Part shown: in pieces, positions 35,801 to 48,769 of the stretch | How positions within the stretch are numbered: position 1 is the stretch's first letter | Layout of the letters: every line of letters begins with the position of its first letter | Origin: Elephas maximus indicus | Taxonomy: Eukaryota; Chordata; Mammalia; Proboscidea; Elephantidae | Assembly (NCBI RefSeq): GCF_024166365.1 | Contig: NC_064820.1 | Coordinates: 65,263,501 to 65,327,500, forward strand | DNA length: 64,000 nucleotides | Direction: 5' to 3' | The notes under the pieces: model-generated | What the model was told of the DNA's origin: nothing | Seen by the model: the letters and a program-made list of their open reading frames with translations, nothing else | Database searches by the model: none | Position numbers and translations under genes: made by a program

Positions 35801-36764
35801 TTAGCCTTTTAAATTTTTTTAAAGGAACCTTTTTGTTTTGTACAGAATTTGGTGTCCAAAATGGAAGTGGAGAATGAATTATACCATTAGACTTTTTTGT
35901 TTATTCTGGACAACTAGGAATACAAAATAAAATTGATATTCATTAGTAATACTGATATTCACAGTGTCTTTCCCACTAGACTGAATACTTACTGAACACA
36001 GGTACTGTATCATATTCATGTTTGAATCTTTACCACCTAGCATGGTAGCTGGCACTTTTACAGGTGGATAATATTGTGCCTGAGGAGGAACACATAGGAT
36101 CTGGGTGATCAAATACCACCAGTCACGGAGAAGGACATGCAAAGAGCTGTCTCACATCCATAGACTCATACAAAAGAAGTTAAAGCACTTCTCATTTATA
36201 TGGGGGGTTACCCATAGCACCAAACCCAAAATAGTCCAATCAAGCCCCTAGCTTACCTCATCTCAGGCACTGAAATACTGAGTCCTATATGGCTATAAAA
36301 TGTACATAATTTATCATTCCTGGTATGTGTCCAGAGAAGGTACTAGACTGTGGGATTACTACCTCGTGAGTTAACGTCGTAATAGAACCATAACTTTTTA
36401 TTTGCTTAAATTCATTGATCATTTTAGTAAAAGCATTTGACTTGCTAGAGCTTCCAAATCTGCTGGTTAACACCCAGACTCCGCTTTTGAAACAATATTG
36501 TAGGAAGAAGCTGTCAGTCAGTGTTCAGTTTCTTAGAAACATGTTCATATCCCTCAAACTTTGGTAACTGACATTACCAAGAGCAGCCTTTGTGACAAAC
36601 ATCTATATACAGATAGCAGAGGTATTCATATACAGTCTTATTAAATAATACCTAAAATTTGTGTGGAATTTTACAGCTTCCTGAGTGCTTTGTTCTTACC
36701 TTATTTCTCCTGATGGTCAAAACAACCTCTCAAGTCTTAGAAAAATTGCTTAAATTCACTGAGC

Positions 36765-36880
36765 CTGAGTTCCATTACCTGTAAAATGTGAATGATTCCA
36801 CCTACATGAAACATTGCGAGTAGTAAATGAGTATGTAAAGGGCTTGGTATGTACTAAATGACCAATAAATGGTAGACAAT
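36765..36880 (+). repeat. MIR remnant
   Basis: 'ctgagttccattacctgtaa' then 'gtaaagggcttggtatgtac' is the classical MIR core and 3' part. Confidence 0.65.
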
Positions 36881-36982
36881 CCGCCAGGCGCTCCTTGGAA
36901 ACTCTATGGGGCAGTTTTACTCTGTCCTATAGGGTCGCTATGAGTCAGAATTGACTCAACAGCACTGGGTTACTGGGTTTTA
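36881..36982 (+). repeat. AfroSINE 3' half
   Basis: Starts 'tccgccaggcgctccttgg' and ends with the tail 'gagtcagaattgactcaaca'. The head is lost, and it is joined directly to the MIR. Confidence 0.9.
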
Positions 36983-38074
36983 TTACTGTCATTATCACCA
37001 CCATTATTTTACTCAATCATTTGAGTCACACATTGGCTGGTTGACTCAGCTAGTAAGTGAGAGAATCAGGATTTGAACATAGGTCCAACTGATTCCAAAA
37101 CTCATGCTCATTTCTTTCCACTGGTATTTTCATAGAGACAGATGATATTAAGCTCTGTAGAGAACACAGCAGTGAACAGAGCCTTGAAAGATGGGTTGCA
37201 TTTCTAATCCACGGCTTTTTTGAACTGCTTTCCTTGTCTCCCTCACCAAGTTTTCCAATTTTATTATTTATTCCCTTAAGTGTATCTTTGAGCTTCTTTG
37301 TTCCTGCTGTTTGTGTCTTTGTACAGTATCATTTCTAGGTGGCATTCATATATTTTGCTGAGGTCTTTACTACTAATCCATGTCTATTATCACTATCATT
37401 ACGGTTTACAGGAATCCCCTACATTTTGTTGAAAGTCTCTAGCAGTGTTTTCAGATCATGGAATATTATTAGGTGTTATAAAAGTGTTCCAAAGCCAAAT
37501 AAGTTTGGAGAACAATCTGTTCAACAGAGTTAAATAGGTTACCTAACAAAATGTGTAACTTTGTAGAGCGTTTAGTTTGTTTTTGACACCAGGAATCTCT
37601 AAGAGGGAAGGTAGGAGTATAGTGGGCACAGGATGTAGTATGAAACAGCCCTCAAACTAATTTAATCAAGGGATCCTTTTATTTTTATTATTATTATTAC
37701 TTTAGTGAGCATCCTGAGAAATTAGCTTCACTGGAATGCCATGTCTACAGCAATGATTACCAGAAAATTCTGGAACTTTTGTACCATAATTGCTTAGGGT
37801 ACATATTAGAAGTTCCAAGATTCCTAGGCCCCACCCCAATTCAGCTAAAACAGAATCTTGGAGCAGCAAGACATGTCTCCTAGTTTTTATTTTTCCATCT
37901 GTTAAATAATATTTACTAGTCTTACTGTACACTCTTCTCAAGCCATGGCATTCACACCCATGGCTTCAAGTGCTGATTGCTCTGAAGTGCTGACTGCTCT
38001 AAAACATATTGTATCCATTCCGCATTTTCTGATTCCAGACACGTAACAACAGCTACTGAACAACTTTGAGGAGA
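36983..38074. other. AT-rich intronic DNA
   Basis: No gene or repeat recognised. Confidence 0.35.
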
Positions 38075-39000
38075 TATTTCATGGGACCTCAGACTCAGCA
38101 TGTCAAAACTGAAACTAAAGATTCCTTCCTTCAAAAAAATAATTCTTCTTCTTCTCTAGTCTTCCCTGTTTTAGTAAATGATGCCCACCCCCATCTGGAT
38201 GTCCCGGTTAGAAACCTGAGAGTCAGACTTGACTCTTCCTTTTCCCTTACTCCTGACGTCTCTTCAGTAACCAGGTCTGTGAATTACACTTTCTAAATAG
38301 CTCTTGAATACCTCCACTTCTCTCTACCCTCAGTACCTCTACCCTAGTTTAGGTCTCTATCACTTGTCTCCTAAAGTACAGCTGTCTTTGACTTGACTTT
38401 CTGCCTCCAACCTTTTTTCCATCTAATCCAGGCCTTAGTAAAGTTTCCGAATTGTAAATATGATTATATAACTTTGTTGCTTTAATTCAATGACTTTATA
38501 CCACCCTTGGGATTAAGCCAAACTGCTGAATTTAAGAGGAATTGCATTGGATCAAGTTCCTGCTTACCTGATGAACATTGTCTCAGGCTACTCTTCTTGC
38601 TCTCTAGCCTTCAGCCAGCTAAGACATTCTTCAGTTCCTTCTCTATATATCTGTTCTCATTTGGTGTCACGTCTTTATACATGTTTCCTTTGCCTTTAAT
38701 TGCATTTCCCTTCCCCATTCTCTCCTTTCGACCTCCAACCTTTCCATCTAGCTAACTACATATTCTTCAATTCGCATTGAAATACATCTTCCCCAAAGAG
38801 GCCTTTTTTGCTTTATAGACTTGGTTAGAATCCTATATGTTCTCATAGTTCTTTTTTGTATTTTTTTCACCACCCTTATAATAAAGGGTGGTGAAAAAAA
38901 TACAAAAAAGAACTATGAGAACATATAGCATATTACATATCTCATTGTAGTGATTGCTTTTCATTGTGGGCCTGCTGTATGCTACCCTTGGTCTCTCAAT
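38075..39000 (+). mobile_element. L2 LINE remnant containing a perfect hairpin
   Basis: 'gcatgtcaaaactgaaacta', 'gagagtcagacttgactctt', 'ttctctaccctcag' and 'ccccaaagaggcctttttt' follow the L2 3' half in order. Its end is disturbed by the inverted repeat at 38833-38928, after which L2-like 'cattgtagtgattgctttt' resumes. Confidence 0.65.
38833..38928. repeat. Perfect inverted repeat, 45-bp arms, 6-bp loop
   Basis: Left arm 38833-38877 (starting ctatatgttctcatagttct) is exactly the reverse complement of 38884-38928, with loop ataata at 38878-38883. No mismatch was found in 45 pairs. It lies within the L2 remnant and looks like a template-switch (inverted duplication) event rather than a transposon terminal repeat. 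Confidence 0.95.
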
Positions 39001-40134
39001 ATACAATCACCCCCTTCCTTCTTAGTAATAAGAACTCTGATACTTAGCTGATCACATTGCCGCAGAGCTAATATCTGTATTCCCCTCTTTTCCTTATGGC
39101 TGGATTTGGCCTTATGATTAAGTATTCGGTAATGATATTAAGTTGAGTGTGACTTCTGTAAAGTATCATTAAAGGGAAGGGTCATGCTTTTCTTTGCCCT
39201 TCTCTTTTCTCCTTCTGCTAGATAGAACATAGATGTGCTTGGCTGGCCCTTATGTAGCCTTCCTGGGTCACTATAAGGACAGCAGAGTAGCCAAATAGAA
39301 GGAGTCTAGATCTCTTAGGACTGCAGATCCACCACCGTATCAGGCCTGGACTCCTGGCCTCCAGATTTCCTTTACATAAAAGAAAAACAAACTTCTGTCT
39401 TGTTTAAGGTACTGTTATTTACTTACTTCCTTGTATATTTTTACTATCTGATATAGCTTTCCTTCATCTGAGCCTCTTCCTGTGTTTGGATAATTCTGAA
39501 CCTTATGAGTCTTACGAGGAGGCACAGCCCACTTCCCACAATAGAAGAGCAGTCTACTTACTTCCCCAGCTTCCCTTGGGTGTGGACATAGGTCTAGACT
39601 CAACCAATGAGGAGCACCTGCCCCATTTTTGGATTAAAGAGTTAGTGATATAAATAAAAGGGGGCAGCAGACAATTCTTCCTGACAGTGGTTATAGCTGG
39701 GTAGGACTTTTGGAAACAGCAGTGGCATTCCAGCTGCAGTCCCCACCCATTTTTCAGTGATTGTGAGATAGGTGGTGCAAACTAATCTAATGCTTGGTGG
39801 TGGCAGCAGTGAGGTCTTGACTGGACTAGTTATGTGGCATGATTTTAGATGGTTCCCCTTCTCACTACATAGGCCTAGCCTGTTTTTTAAGCCTCCCAAT
39901 AATTCTGTGAGCTATCCAATATTTTATTTTTGGATAAACTATGCAGAAGTTTTTATTGCATGCAGTTAAAATCCTCTACTGATACAGTCATGATTCGTCT
40001 TCTCTAGCAGATTGCCGATGCTGTGAGGACTGTATTGCTCATTGGTATATCCCCACAGTACCAGCATCTCAATATACCCTAGCTGAATGCCTGGCAAATT
40101 AAATATGTGCCCAGTAATTTTTTTTTTTTTTTTT
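39001..40134. other. Unassigned intronic DNA
   Basis: No gene or repeat recognised. It ends at a 16-T run (40119-40134). Confidence 0.35.
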
Positions 40135-40640
40135 AAGAAATTTGGTATCCATGCCTCTGATCTCAACTTCCTTATGTACCCCAGTGATTTTGCTCCTAGT
40201 TCCAATAACCTTCTTAAATTACTCTTGGTAAGGTTGCTACTGGCATCCTACTTGTCAAATCGAATGGATACTTTTTACTTTCTAACTTCACTAAAGCTTC
40301 TATCACACTGTTCCTCCCTAGTTGTCATTTTACTGCTCTGGCTATTCTTTTTCAGGTTTCTAAAGCTGTTCCTTATATCTGCCAGCTCTTATATCTTAGT
40401 GTTTCTCAGAATTCTTTCTTCAGCTCCCCCACTTCTATGGTTTCAGTTACTGTACATGATAATGACTTCCAAAATGTGTCTTTCACCCAGACCTCTCTCT
40501 TGAGCTTTAAATCAGTATATCCAACTGCGTACTTAATAGTATTCATCTGGATAGGTTACAAACCTCTCAAACTCAGTATGTTCTACATGTCTAAAATTAA
40601 ATGAATTTTCTTCTCCTTTCTTCACAGAGTCTTCCTAAAT
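40135..40640 (+). mobile_element. L2 LINE remnant
   Basis: 'tcaaatcgaatggatacttt', 'gtatatccaactgcgtactt' and 'cctctcaaactcagtatgtt' lie in the order found in L2. Diverged and non-coding. Confidence 0.65.
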
Positions 40641-42245
40641 CATCTGGTTAATCTAATTCTCAGCAGATTAGTTTAAATTAATATGCATATGTAAATTCAC
40701 ATAGTTAAAATATTCTCAGATGTTTTTCTTTCGGTAGTTTAGTACTTAATGTTTTCCTATTAGTATATAATTAAGATTTTCTAAATTCCAAAATTCTGTT
40801 TAATACCAGGACTTTACTATTGAATGTAGACACGAATAATGTGTTAGCATTGCATGAAATAGACTTAAATTGTAGAATATATTTGCATCTATATTTTTCT
40901 ATTTTGAGAAATCATTTTTAATTACTTTCTAAACAATTTTAATTTAGCATTTTTATTTAATAGAATTTTTAATCCTTCCTAAGTAGAATGACTCTTAGCT
41001 TTCAGAAAGAGGTAATAGGAAATGGTTTACAAAGAAATGGAACACAGTAATTGAAAATAAATAGACAAACTAAGTCACATTTATTTATTACATAATAATT
41101 TCACCTATAATCTTACTGATTCACTGACATTTTCAATGAAGCGTTTTGAAAATTATAATGATAATTTGTTTTAAATTTGTATTTTGCCTGAACTAAGTAC
41201 AGTTGTGTAAATATCATGACAGGACAAATTCAGTTAGAAATCTCTCCAACAACTTAGTTACCTTGTAACAAAAAAAGTCTTCTTCATATTGGGGAATTGT
41301 TAAACCACATAAACAAACAAAAAATCTTTGTTAACGTTGGCGACATTGGAACAGAGAAGTTGAAAGAATTATTGAAATTTGTGAAGTAGCTTTTTTTTTT
41401 AATTTAATCACCTCCGGGAAATAGCTGATGCATAAAAATATGTTAGTGCAATTTTGTTCATTTGAAACACTCAAGCTTAATTAGGTTTTTTTTTTCCAAA
41501 CAATTTATGGAAGAATAGTAGTTTCTATTGAATTTTAATTTTGTTTAATGTCTTTTGTTCAAAGGTACATGCAAAGAGATTTTTCCCTTTATGGTGATTT
41601 CTTTCAACTGTCTTAAAATAAGATATTTTAAGTTTACCCTTTGTTGATGTATTGGCTTAATGCTCTGTGCCGCATATCCTTGGATTGTATTAAAGCTAAT
41701 GGATTTATTTCTAACTAGTTATTGTTTTCTATCGGACATCTGCCTGAATGTTTGAAGATTCAGAATAAAGCCAGTTTTGTTTTGTTTTTTTAATTGTGGT
41801 GAATCACATGACATTGAATGCTCTTGTGTAGTCAAGTGTTCTATGGACTGTTGCCTGTGGGTCAACAGGGAGCTAGCCAAGATATCTTTGGTCATGATTA
41901 TTCATAAGTTTAGGGTGTCTCTTCCTTTTGTAGAGTTAGGAATTCCTGGAATGAGTGAGAGTAAAATCGGCATTCAAAGGAATAGTGTAAAGAAAGCAAA
42001 GATAGAAATGTAAAAGCATGCTGGGAAGTTTCTGTGGGGTTTGTGTAATATACCGATAGATCATGTGCAAAACATCTTGATAGTATTCTAACCATTTTAG
42101 ACAACTGACCTTAGGACAGTTCCTATTGGAGATTCTTGAATTTGACTGTAGCTACTTTTTAAAATTTTTGACATAATTGTAAATTATGACATAATTGTAA
42201 ACATCTCTTGCATATGTCTAATATTTATTCAGTGTCCTCAATATA
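40641..42245. other. AT-rich intronic DNA
   Basis: No gene or repeat recognised. A short tandem doublet of 'gacataattgtaaa' occurs at 42170-42202. Confidence 0.35.
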
Positions 42246-42430
42246 CCAAAAAAACCAAACTCACTGCCATTGAGTTGATTCCAACTTACTGCGACTCCGT
42301 AGGGTTTCCAAGGCTGTAAATCTCTTTGGAAGCAGACTACCATCTTTCTCACTGAGCCACTGGTGGTTTTGAACCACTAACCTTTTGTTGAGCAGTCAAG
42401 CACTTTAACCACTGTACCACCAGGGCTTGT
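42246..42430 (-). repeat. AfroSINE (long form)
   Basis: Retains the middle segment ('ggctgtaaatctctttggaa', 'gcagactaccatctttctc'). The head ends 'ccactgtaccaccagggctt'. Confidence 0.9.
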
Positions 42431-44151
42431 TACCCTTGATGTGGGCATTAAATAAGAATGCAGATGTTTTGTTTCTCTTCAGGTTTCTTGTTTATTACTT
42501 CTTGAGTCCAAATCGAAGTGAAAGAACCATCACGAGCACGGCTGACTTTTGGGACATTTTCCGTCTTAGAAATAGTCATACTTAGGTTCGAAATTCTGTT
42601 AGCTCTGAAAATACATAATATGGTAGAATAAAAAGACTTGCGTCTGAGTTGCTAAACCTGTATCTACTTACCTGACATATTATTTTTAATTACTTAAAAG
42701 TGTTACTACATTTAGCATCCAATTTCTTGTATTTCTGTATTTAAGGGAGTCCTATTTAAGAGGAAATATGATGATTGCTTAAATATTTCTGTGCCTTTTC
42801 CAGGACTCAAAAATCTTTCAACGGTACTTCACAAAAAAAACTACATGTCAGAATAACAATCAGTGCTTAAAGTTTCCAAACCTCTGTAAAAAGGATGATT
42901 TAAAATCTGAAGGGTTAAAAAGAAAAACTTCAGTAATTGTGGATTATATTTTAGTCATTAAATGCATTGTTAATAATATTTATTTTTGAATAATTCTTCA
43001 TATAGAGATAAAAATGATTAACCTTGGAATTTGGTAAGGAGCCCTTTTTACATAGAAGTAGAAAAAGACCAAAGGCAGCAGAGATGGAGGTAGGATGCTA
43101 TGTAAATTTGAGAAGCAAAAGGCTGAAGTTACATAATAACTATATACTGGGGTGATAGGATTAATTTCAAAGAAATCCCGTTGGATGATTGCTGTGATTG
43201 TGCATATTGAAATTATAATAATAGCATTTCTGGTAGGTGGCAGCCAAGTAGCATGAAAGCTGGTAGCAAATAATTGTGTGGTGGGAAGAGCTATGGGATG
43301 CTGTCAGGAAGGAATTTGAGGCTTTGTTCTCTTTTGCTTTCTATCACACTAATATATTCTGTCTTGAAGTGGTGTTTTTCTTAAGGGTGGAGATAAATGC
43401 TTGGGCAGTTACCATAGTTTCCCCCTGCTGTCATGGCAGGAGCCTGTGGGACAGTTGCCTCCCCAAGGCCTGAGGATCTTAGATCAAATGCTACTTTGTT
43501 TTTCTAATCATCTCAGTGTCACTTAAAGTGGCTGAATCTTGTAGGTAATAGATGTGAACCTGACTCGTGAATCTTGATTACATATTAAAAGGCAGTTTGA
43601 ATTTAGGGGCTAATGCTGTGTTGCAAAGGTAAAAAGTGATTCTGGCTTTTAGCTGTTTTTTTAAAGGACTGATAGGTTGCTTGTGTGTGGGTAGCCTATA
43701 GGTCTAAATGCACTCTGGATGTATCTGTGATGTCTAGCCCTCAAGTGTCTGGCCACTCTTGCTAAAGTGGTCTCAGTTTCATTCCTTACAAGCTGAAAAC
43801 CTAGCAGTATATAAAACACTCTTTTTACTATAGGCTATTTTGTAATTTTCCTTACATATCAATGCTTTGGAAACATAGAATACTTAGGGTACATTGAGCT
43901 TTTCTATATTGAGATAGTTTAAAAAGGTTTTATTTTGCTCTTTTTTTCTCATAGGGAGTAGAGAAGCATGTCATTTTCTAAATGGCTCCAAGAGCATAGG
44001 TCTCTGAAAAACATTAATACTAGATTTAGGCTAGCTTATATGAGATCAGTTTCTTCCTCTTCCATCAATATCCTGTAAGAATCACTCCCCATTCCTTGTC
44101 TGCAGAATGCTCGATCTCTGAGTAATGCAGTTCTGGGACAAGAATCCTGGA
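42431..44151. other. Unassigned intronic DNA
   Basis: No gene or repeat recognised. Confidence 0.35.
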
Positions 44152-44487
44152 TTGTCATTAGCTGCTGTCAAGTTGGCTCCCAACTCATGGTGACCCCATG
44201 CACAATGGAATGAAATGCTGCCTGGTCCTGCTTCATCCCTGTGATGGTTGTGGATTGGACCTTTGTGGTCCATAGGGTTTTCACTGGCTGATTTTTGGAA
44301 GTAGATTGCCAGGCCTTTCTTCCTAGTCCATCTTAGTCTGGAAGCACCAGCCTGTTCAACATCATAGCAACATGGAAGCCTCCACTAATAGATGGGTGGT
44401 GGCTGCGCGTGAAGTACATTGGCTGGGACTTGAACCCAGTTCTTCCTCATGGAAAGTGAAAATTCTGCCACTGAAACACCAGTGATC
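44152..44487 (-). repeat. Long AfroSINE-related SINE with RTE-type tail (~335 bp)
   Basis: Best-preserved copy of the long family. In plus coordinates it shows a tail ('aagttggctcccaactcatg'), 'catagggttttcactggctg', 'ccaggcctttcttcctagtc', 'gatgggtggtggctgcgcg' and a tRNA-like head in reverse ('gggacttgaacccagttctt' to 'gccactgaaacaccagtgat'). Same family as 14253-14650. Confidence 0.75.
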
Positions 44488-45094
44488 CTACTTTAAGGTT
44501 AGCATTCTCCTTTTGAATTCTGAGCTAAAGAGTCAGAACTAGAGGGAGTGTTAAGTTCTGAATGGGGCTGATAAGGTGGGAGAGGAAGATGCCATCTCAC
44601 TTCTGTCTTTCTGAGAATTGGGCAAGTGGGCCCAGGTGGAAGGGAGAGGAGTCAGCTGTGATTAATAAAGAATGATGGCCTCTTCTGGGGGAATAAAAAT
44701 CAAAAGCCAAGCCCACCATTTAATCAATCCAAAAGGGTAGGCCAGAGAAGGAGGAGGCAGGTATAAGGCAAGTATAGGAGCAAAAGGGCTGGAAATATAG
44801 GAGGAAACATTGGAGCTTAGGAAAATCCCTGAGCAGTGGGCACATGGCCATAGCTACATTTTTAAAAAGGCTTCTCTCTGGGTGGGGAAAGGGTTTATGA
44901 ATTCACTCGTCTTGGGAAGAGGAGTAGTGGGAAATACCCAGAATACCATTGAGATTTAAAGCTTTCCGAGCCCCAACTTTGTGCTCTTCATCCAGCACTC
45001 TTAATCTGAGTAGCACTTGCATACTGCTGTCTTTGCGCTTGGTCTCAGCATTAAGACAAGTATTCTTTTATACATAGATTCCTGATGCACTCAA

Positions 45095-45306
45095 AAACCC
45101 AAACCAAACCCATTGCCCTCGAGTTGATTCCAACTCATAGTGACCCTATAGGACAGGGTAGAACTGCCCCATAGGGTTTCCAAGGCTGTCATCTTTGCAG
45201 AAGCAGACTACCACATATTTCTTCCGTGGAGCGGCTGGTGGGTTCAAACCACTGACCTTTTGGTTAGCAGCCAAGCGCTTTTAACCACTATGCCACCCAG
45301 GCTCCT
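45095..45306 (-). repeat. AfroSINE (long form), well preserved
   Basis: Between 'gtttccaagg' and 'agcggctggtgg' it keeps about 44 nt that the short copies lack, including 'gcagaagcagactaccac'. The B-box region and head are intact. Confidence 0.92.
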
Positions 45307-45794
45307 TTCTAAAGTACAGAAGGGACTAATGGCTCACCTGAAGACTTGTGGACATACTGTAGCAATCCAATAACTTCACTTAACAGGGGAATCAGTGGCA
45401 GATCAGTAACGCTGGCTTTCCCGGGCAGACCTATGTGTCAGAATGGCAAATGAACAATAGCCTACAGACTACGTTTCGTCCACTGTCCTGTTTGGCCTGT
45501 ATAGTGTTAACCTGTTTAGTTATCAACATTTTAAAATTGGGATATTTCAGAAAAAGTTCAGGTTCCTAGTGTCCGGTAAAAATCTGGTCTATATTCTAAG
45601 TGGGTGGAGCTGGGAGTAGGTACTCTCTTTAAATATTTGACCAAATACTCTCCAGTTTGTCATAGTCCCTACCTGACCTATTCATGGTTCTGGCCCATGT
45701 GATTTGATTTGAAGAACATCAGGAAAGATCTGTTCGTAAATCTCCCTTCCCATTGTCTGAAATGTTGTTTTTAGTAATCAGCTAGCTTTTGCTT

Positions 45795-46280
45795 CATAAT
45801 ATGCTTCCCTAAGACTTGTTGGCTTTGAACAACAACCATTTATTTAGCTCATTATTCTGTCTGTTGACAGTCTGGGCTCACTTGTAGGTCTGTGCTAGGT
45901 CAGCTGGAGCCAGCTAGACTAAGATGGTCTCAGCTGGAGTGGCTTGTCTCTATTCAACAAGGTGTTCATCCTGTTGGCCAGCCTAGGATGTCCTGGACTA
46001 GATTGGCTTGTCTTTGCTTTACGTGGTCTCTCATCCTGTAGCAGGCTAAGCCCAGGCTTCACATGGAGTGTGGGTAGGTTCCCAAGAGAGCTGACCTAGG
46101 CTTGGAACTGACACAGCATCATTTCTATTGTATTCTGTTGGTCAAAGCAAGTCACAGACCGGCCTAGATTCAACAGATGGGGAAATAGACTCTACCTATT
46201 GATGAGCTGCCAAGCCATATTACAAAGGGGCATACATATAGAGAAGGGAATAAATGGCCATTTTTACAAACAATCTACCG
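45795..46280. repeat. Ancient eutherian interspersed repeat, family not assigned
   Basis: 'gaacaacaaccatttattta', 'ttggtcaaagcaagtcacag' and 'gatggggaaatagactctac' are phrases I know from a common medium-reiteration repeat. I cannot name the family with confidence. Diverged and non-coding. Confidence 0.5.
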
Positions 46281-48514
46281 TATTAGTGGTTAACTTTGTT
46301 GTCATAGTTGGTAGTAATAACTTACATTTACATATTCTTTAATTTGTTAAATGCTTTTCATGGCATTAAAAGTCCATAAAAGGTAGAGGAAATACAGGGG
46401 TGCTAACAGAAAGACAGTTGATCGGCACTGTACCTGGAGGCCACATATAGTAAATTTTATTCAGTTCGGAGCGGAGCTCTTAGCTTTATAAATCAGAAAA
46501 CTCAATCTCATCACAATTCCAGAATTAATCAGATCTACAGAGCCTGATTCATATTGATTAAACACATAAAAGACTGATATCTATAAATCAGAATGTGAGT
46601 TTATTAATTTATAGTGAGAAAAAGCAACTGTTACGCAAGCCAGATCTTCTCATCAACCTAAATAGGGCCACTTTTCTCTCTGGGCAAATCTACACAGGAA
46701 GTCAGCAAGTAGAAGATTGCTTAGTGAGAATGAAATCAAAGCAAGAGAAATTAGATGTATGACTCTAATGTTCAGGGGCTTCAGATTCTCAGAGCCTGTT
46801 ACTTATATCTCCACAGTAAAATACGTATCCGTTAGGTGGACTTGACATTTCTGTACCTTGTCAGAGTATCTGTCTCTAATCAGTGTTGGAGAACCACCAG
46901 CTTTGGGCTTCTTAATGTCCTCCCCTATGTTCTAGCACTGAGCACTCTTTCTAATGGACCTATTCATAGCTTTGGTAATGCTTGCTACTTTTTTTCTTTT
47001 TTAACCTGTGTGCCATTCTGTCTCTTTAAGAAAACTTCGCAAATCTGATTTTATTAATAATGTGCCACTTTTGTTATATAGTTTTTCCTTTTTTCTCCAA
47101 ATATTCTTTTGGCGTCCATGCATTGCCTGTTTACCATATTCCGACTAATCCTTCCCAGATCCTGTGATCCAGGTTATTTTCACTTTGTAGACATTAACGT
47201 TGACAGGTTAGTGGCTTACCCAAAGTCACTCATGATTATTTATATGATTATTTATTGATTGATTTTCTCTTTGGTTCTTTTAAACATATTTTAGTCCTTT
47301 TTTTTTTCATACTGACCAGTTTTTTTTTTTTTTTCAATTTCTCTCTCTTTTTTTTTTTTTTTTGTCAAAATCTGTAGTCATTTTAAGCATTCTTATTGTT
47401 TTAGTCACTTCCACATTTTTCTATTACCTACATTGCTTGGTGGCTAATTTGTATATTTATTGCATCAGCTAACTTTGTCGTCATGGTGGTTTATTTCTTT
47501 AAGTCATAAATTTTTTATTGTGAGCCTGTCTTCCTTAGGGATTGTGTCTTCTGTGGAATCTGTGGAAGTCCAGGGTAGTATGTGAGTTACCTCTACAGGA
47601 CTATATGTTCTGGGTCCTTAAAGATTTCAAAGGCTTGGCCAGATTTTGTAACTTTTAAATTTATGCTGTTCACATCATGCAGGTGTGTAAATTTGTAATC
47701 CACATATGTATATGTTACTCCTCTATAGAGTTTTTTCTTTCTTTCTGGTGACTTTTTCCCTTGCTCATTCAAGACCTCAACGTAATGATTAACTTCTTTG
47801 CTCCTTCTCACAGTTTATGGGGCAGAAATTTTCTAGTTCCTCTTTTATAGGTAGCACAGCTCTTTGATTCTCTGAGCTTTACGCAGACGCTCAGTCCCAA
47901 GTCCCCCTTCTCTTACGACTAGCAAGAGTTTAAAGCTGTGCTTTCAAATCCCCAGCCCTGAGGGCCTAGAGCGGGGTCTGGTTATGGACTGCTACTATGT
48001 CAGCTCCAACTTAGGGCTCTGACTTTGATTTCTGTTTGTTTCCAGCACTTGAGGAATTCTCCTTTCTTTTTTTATTTTTAGCTATGTTTTATTTTAAAGT
48101 ATTTTATCTACCATTTCTATATTTTTTATTTTTGAAGTATTTTATCCACCATTTCTATATATTTTTATCAGTAAGGAAGTTCCTACACATCAGTTTAGAC
48201 AACCATGTTATAAGAAGTATCAGTATTTTTTTTTAATATTAATAAAACTTGATTGAACTTAATGTCGTTTTATTTTAAGGGTATTGATTGATTACAATAA
48301 TACCTTCAAAAAAAATATCTCTTTTGAGGATATTTTAACTTTCTCCTTCCTGCAGTTTTTTTTTAACCTTTTTTTTTTTTAATAACAGGCATTTAGTAAG
48401 TGTTTTCTGAGTTGAAACCTTAGTTTGCCAAACAGTGTTTTAGATGCTTTTAATTAGGTTATCTATTTTAGACTCATTAGAATTAGTCCTATAGGGCTAA
48501 CAAAATTACAAAAT
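46281..48514. other. T-rich and unassigned intronic DNA
   Basis: Poly-T stretches at 47298-47364. A ~38-bp tandem doublet ('agtattttatctaccatttc' / 'agtattttatccaccatttc') at 48098-48170. No gene seen. Confidence 0.4.
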
Positions 48515-48735
48515 GATGATAATAATAGTAATGATAGCTTCAAGTATTTATGAATCACTTAACTCTTACATTCACCCTGCAGCATATAGTATTATTTTCA
48601 CTATTTTACTACTGAGGCAACTGAAACTGAGACATGTTTAAATTAAGTAACATGCCCAAAATCACATAGCTAGCAAGTGGCGGAGCTGGATTTGAACCTA
48701 GCGTGGCTCGAGGAGTGTTTAATCATTATACTATA
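48515..48735 (+). repeat. MIR SINE, nearly complete
   Basis: 'actgaggcaactgaaactga', 'agtaacatgcccaaaatcac' and 'agctagcaagtggcggagct' plus 'ggatttgaacc' are the hallmark core of MIR, here covering about 200 bp. Confidence 0.85.
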
Positions 48736-48769
48736 ACTTTTATATCCAATTGAGACTGATCATATTTTT

